From NCBI GenBank assembly GCA_964397995.1, contig CAYNLG010000016.1, positions 1-57,840 on the forward strand: a stretch of 57,840 nucleotides of DNA, given 5' to 3'. The notes beneath the pieces are model-generated. The model did not search any database. It had not been told where the DNA came from and saw nothing but the letters and a program-made list of their open reading frames with translations. Both the position numbers and the translations under genes were made by a program. Shown one piece after another: positions 55,791-57,840 of the stretch (positions within the stretch are counted from its first letter, which is position 1; every line of letters begins with the position of its first letter). Origin of the DNA: CAYNLG01 sp964397995. Lineage in GTDB: Bacteria > Planctomycetota > Phycisphaerae > FEN-1346.

Positions 55791-56743
55791 ACCGCACCCC
55801 CTTCGGCCGCGTGCGGCGGCTTCTCGGCCATGCGGACGGCGTTGCGGCCGGCATGCTTGGCCGCCCGGTTGGCGGCGTCGGCCAGGGCGAACAGGTCTTC
55901 GGGGGTCTCGACGTGGGCGACGTCGGTGGCCGTGACGCCGAGGCTGACCGAGTACGCGATCGGATGCCCGTCCGCGTCCGCGGGCCGCGCTTCGACGGCC
56001 TCGCGGATGCGTTCGGCCAGGATACGGGCACCCTCGCCGCCGGTCTGCGGCAGGAGGAGGACGAACTCGTCGCCGCCGAAACGGACGGCGATGTCGCTCC
56101 GTCGCATGCACGCCTCCAGGACATGGGCGAGGCCCTTGAGGACCTCGTCGCCGACCAGGTGGCCGTGGGCGTCGTTGACGGCCTTGAACTTGTCCAGGTC
56201 CAGGACGATCAGGGCCATCGGGTAGTCGTAGCGCCGGGCGCGGTAGAACTCCTTTTCGAGGAAGGCCCAGAAGACCTGCTTGGCGTACAGGCCGGTGAGC
56301 CCGTCGCGGATGGCCTGTTCCTTGAGTTCCTTGGCCTCCTCGTGGCGGCGTTCGCCGGCCCGGATACGGGCCAGGAGTTCGTCGAGGTCGAAGGGCTTGG
56401 CGACGTAGTCGTCGGCCCCGGCATCGAGGCCGCAGACGCGGTCGTCCACCTGGCCCTTGGCGGTGACCATGATGACATAGACGTCCTTGTGGCGGGGGTC
56501 GTCACGGAGGCGGCGGCAGACCTCGATGCCGCTCATCTCGGGCATCATGACGTCGAGGAGGACAACGTCGTGCGGGTCCTGCTCCATGATGCGGAGGGCC
56601 TCGGCACCGTCGCAGGCCATCTCGACGGCGTAGCCGGCGGCGCGGAGCTTCGCCAAGACGACGCGCCGGATGTCCGGTTCGTCATCGACGACGAGGATCC
56701 GCTTGGTTTCAGGCGAGGCGGCGGCCTCGCGGGGCATGCGCAT
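55787..56743 (-). CDS. Receiver-GGDEF response regulator (diguanylate cyclase)
   Basis: About 318 residues from the ATG at 56743; a GTG at 56761 would add six. The receiver (about 15-130) has VVDDEPDIRR, the phospho-Asp in VVLLDVMMPEMSG and the Lys in YVAKPFD. The GGDEF domain has the intact active site RFGGDEFV and the inhibitory I-site RRSD five residues before it. Together these predict phosphorylation-controlled c-di-GMP synthesis with product feedback. The next gene, overlapping by 4 bases, is a histidine kinase. No c-di-GMP effector is nearby. Confidence 0.92.
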   Translation of the reverse strand: MRMPREAAASPETKRILVVDDEPDIRRVVLAKLRAAGYAVEMACDGAEALRIMEQDPHDVVLLDVMMPEMSGIEVCRRLRDDPRHKDVYVIMVTAKGQVDDRVCGLDAGADDYVAKPFDLDELLARIRAGERRHEEAKELKEQAIRDGLTGLYAKQVFWAFLEKEFYRARRYDYPMALIVLDLDKFKAVNDAHGHLVGDEVLKGLAHVLEACMRRSDIAVRFGGDEFVLLLPQTGGEGARILAERIREAVEARPADADGHPIAYSVSLGVTATDVAHVETPEDLFALADAANRAAKHAGRNAVRMAEKPPHAAEGGAV

Positions 56744-56992
56744 GGCGGTGGTCTTGGTCACAGCGTGTCCATCCCAGAAAAGCGGTGCCAGGTTCGGTCC
56801 GCGGCGTCGGCCGGGGACCGGGTGCAGTCGTCCGGCGCCGACACCGTACGCTTTTGCCCTATCGGCTTCAGCGGCCCCGGGGTTTAGCCCGCATTTCCCC
56901 GATGGACTTGTGGTATTATGCTGGCGCGATGGAGTTTGGCCGCGTAGAATGCGCTGGTTCGGGGATACTGGCCGCAATCGAAGGAGTTCGCG

Positions 56993-57064
56993 ATGGGTGA
57001 AGGCGGCAAGGACGCTCTGCGGGTGGGTTTCGACGGGTCGATCAAGCTCGAATTCCATGGCTCG
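56993..57064 (+). pseudogene. IS1380-family transposase N-terminal remnant
   Basis: An ATG at 56993 with GAAGGAG reads ALRVGFDGSIKLEFHGS, the conserved N-terminus of IS1380-type transposases. The similarity then stops abruptly where the family continues with its SDAGLL segment. What follows (to about 57170, containing AATCCGCATCCCCCTTTAGG) may be the other end of the element after internal deletion. The 569-base gap (56762-57330) holds nothing else I can identify. A TATTAT box (56914-56919) may be the old element's promoter. Confidence 0.65.
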
Positions 57065-57330
57065 GGGGTTGCTGGGCAAGACCAACCTACCGAACCAGCC
57101 CTTGCGATGCGACTTTCCACCCCCCTGTTGCGTTTCAGAGTTGAATCCGCATCCCCCTTTAGGGCTTGGACGCGAAATGTGAGGTCGGCGGGGCTCGGTT
57201 TTCGCTTGCCCCGGCGGGGGCTTTCCGGTATGCGTCCCGTGGCCGCCGGTCCGGATTCCGCCGCACCCGGCGGGCCCCATGTTCGCCCAGGCCCCCGCAC
57301 GCGCCGGGGCCGCAGCAGCCGGAGACGACG

Positions 57331-57840
57331 ATGGCCGATACGAAGGTCGTGCTCGCCGAGAAGGATTTGCCGCGCCAGTGGTACAACCTGGCGGCGGACC
57401 TCCCGAAGCCTCCTCTGCCGCCGCTCGGCCCGGACGGGAATCCCATCTCGCCGGACATGCTGGCGCCGGTCTTCCCGATGAACCTGATCGAGCAGGAGGT
57501 GGCGACCGACCGCTGGATCGATATCCCGGAGGAGATTCTGGGCCTGCTGAAGCTGTGGCGTCCGGCGCCGCTGTACCGGGCGGCGCGGCTGGAGAAGGCC
57601 TTGGGGACGCCCGCCCGCATCTACTACAAGCACGAGGGCTACTCGCCGCCCGGCAGCCACAAGCCCAATACGGCCGTGGCCCAGGCCTGGTACAATAAGC
57701 AGTTCGGCATCGAGCGGCTGACCACCGAGACCGGCGCCGGCCAGTGGGGCAGCGCCCTGAGCTTCGCCTGCAGCCTCGTCGGCCTGGAGTGCAAGGTGTT
57801 CATGGTGCGGATCAGCTTCGATCAGAAGCCCTTCCGCCGG
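57331..57840 (+). CDS. TrpB2-type tryptophan synthase beta-like enzyme (partial)
   Basis: The first 170 residues are visible, from an ATG at 57331 with CCGGAGA; the rest is off the window. DMLAPVFPMNLIEQE and the long N-terminus are typical of TrpB2 and separate it from TrpB1. RPAPLYRAARLEKALG, the PLP-lysine motif GSHKPNTA, and TETGAGQWGSAL follow. TrpB2 enzymes make tryptophan from indole and serine, often without TrpA. The IS1380 remnant lies directly upstream. Confidence 0.92.
   Translation, partial: MADTKVVLAEKDLPRQWYNLAADLPKPPLPPLGPDGNPISPDMLAPVFPMNLIEQEVATDRWIDIPEEILGLLKLWRPAPLYRAARLEKALGTPARIYYKHEGYSPPGSHKPNTAVAQAWYNKQFGIERLTTETGAGQWGSALSFACSLVGLECKVFMVRISFDQKPFRR

Overview
The window is GC-rich DNA, densely packed and almost certainly bacterial. 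The gene content points to a Planctomycetota-like organism or another PVC-group relative. The clues are a ThuA-DUF1080 fusion, several PQQ-like beta-propellers, an SxtJ/DUF5989 carbamoyltransferase set, many small lipoproteins, a TrpB2-type enzyme and a dispersed GC-rich palindrome. The phylum is an inference from gene families; no rRNA or tRNA was found to settle it.

Layout. 1-5.3 kb: end of an Agl23-like membrane protein, a discoidin-like lipoprotein, an exported ThuA-DUF1080 protein and an MFS transporter. 5.7-10 kb: a regulatory block with a FliA/WhiG-type sigma factor, a hybrid histidine kinase and a NarL-type regulator. 10.3-15.4 kb: carbamoyltransferase, SxtJ-like protein and DUF5989 protein converging on an SGNH-hydrolase/TPR protein. 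15.5-26.5 kb: eight tightly coupled minus-strand genes forming a redox operon. It combines a soluble NuoEFG/HydB-like flavin and Fe-S module, a NapGH-like membrane and exported Fe-S relay, and exported beta-propeller proteins. 26.7-36.5 kb: a cyclase-family hydrolase, a repeat-rich intergenic zone, a glycogen-binding-like protein, a queuosine mannosyltransferase-like protein, MutY, a hypothetical exported protein, an MrfA-type helicase and a nucleotidyltransferase gene broken by an amber codon. 36.7-44.9 kb: a TatD-like hydrolase, phosphomannomutase, a GlcD/Fe-S oxidase, two overlapping PP-loop sulfur-transfer ATPases (MnmA/ThiI-like and LarE) and a UVR-motif protein. 45-49.7 kb: a lipin/LNS2-like lipoprotein and a giant AsmA-like protein behind a strong promoter. 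49.8-57.8 kb: a candidate structured RNA, then queC, a zinc dehydrogenase, a HEAT lipoprotein and murI in one operon, a cold-shock gene, a GGDEF regulator with a histidine kinase, an IS1380 remnant, and the start of trpB2.

The most interesting system is the 15.5-26.5 kb operon. Nearly all its junctions are 4-base overlaps or gaps of 10 bases or less. It would place NADH-type flavin chemistry in the cytoplasm, Fe-S electron transfer across the membrane, and two or three beta-propeller proteins outside. I do not recognise the combination as a named respiratory complex. Secondary leads are a promoter-driven, highly foldable non-coding region at 49.8-50.06 kb, a possible CTG-initiated four-cysteine extension on phosphomannomutase, and a lipin-like/AsmA-like gene pair that may act in lipid handling.
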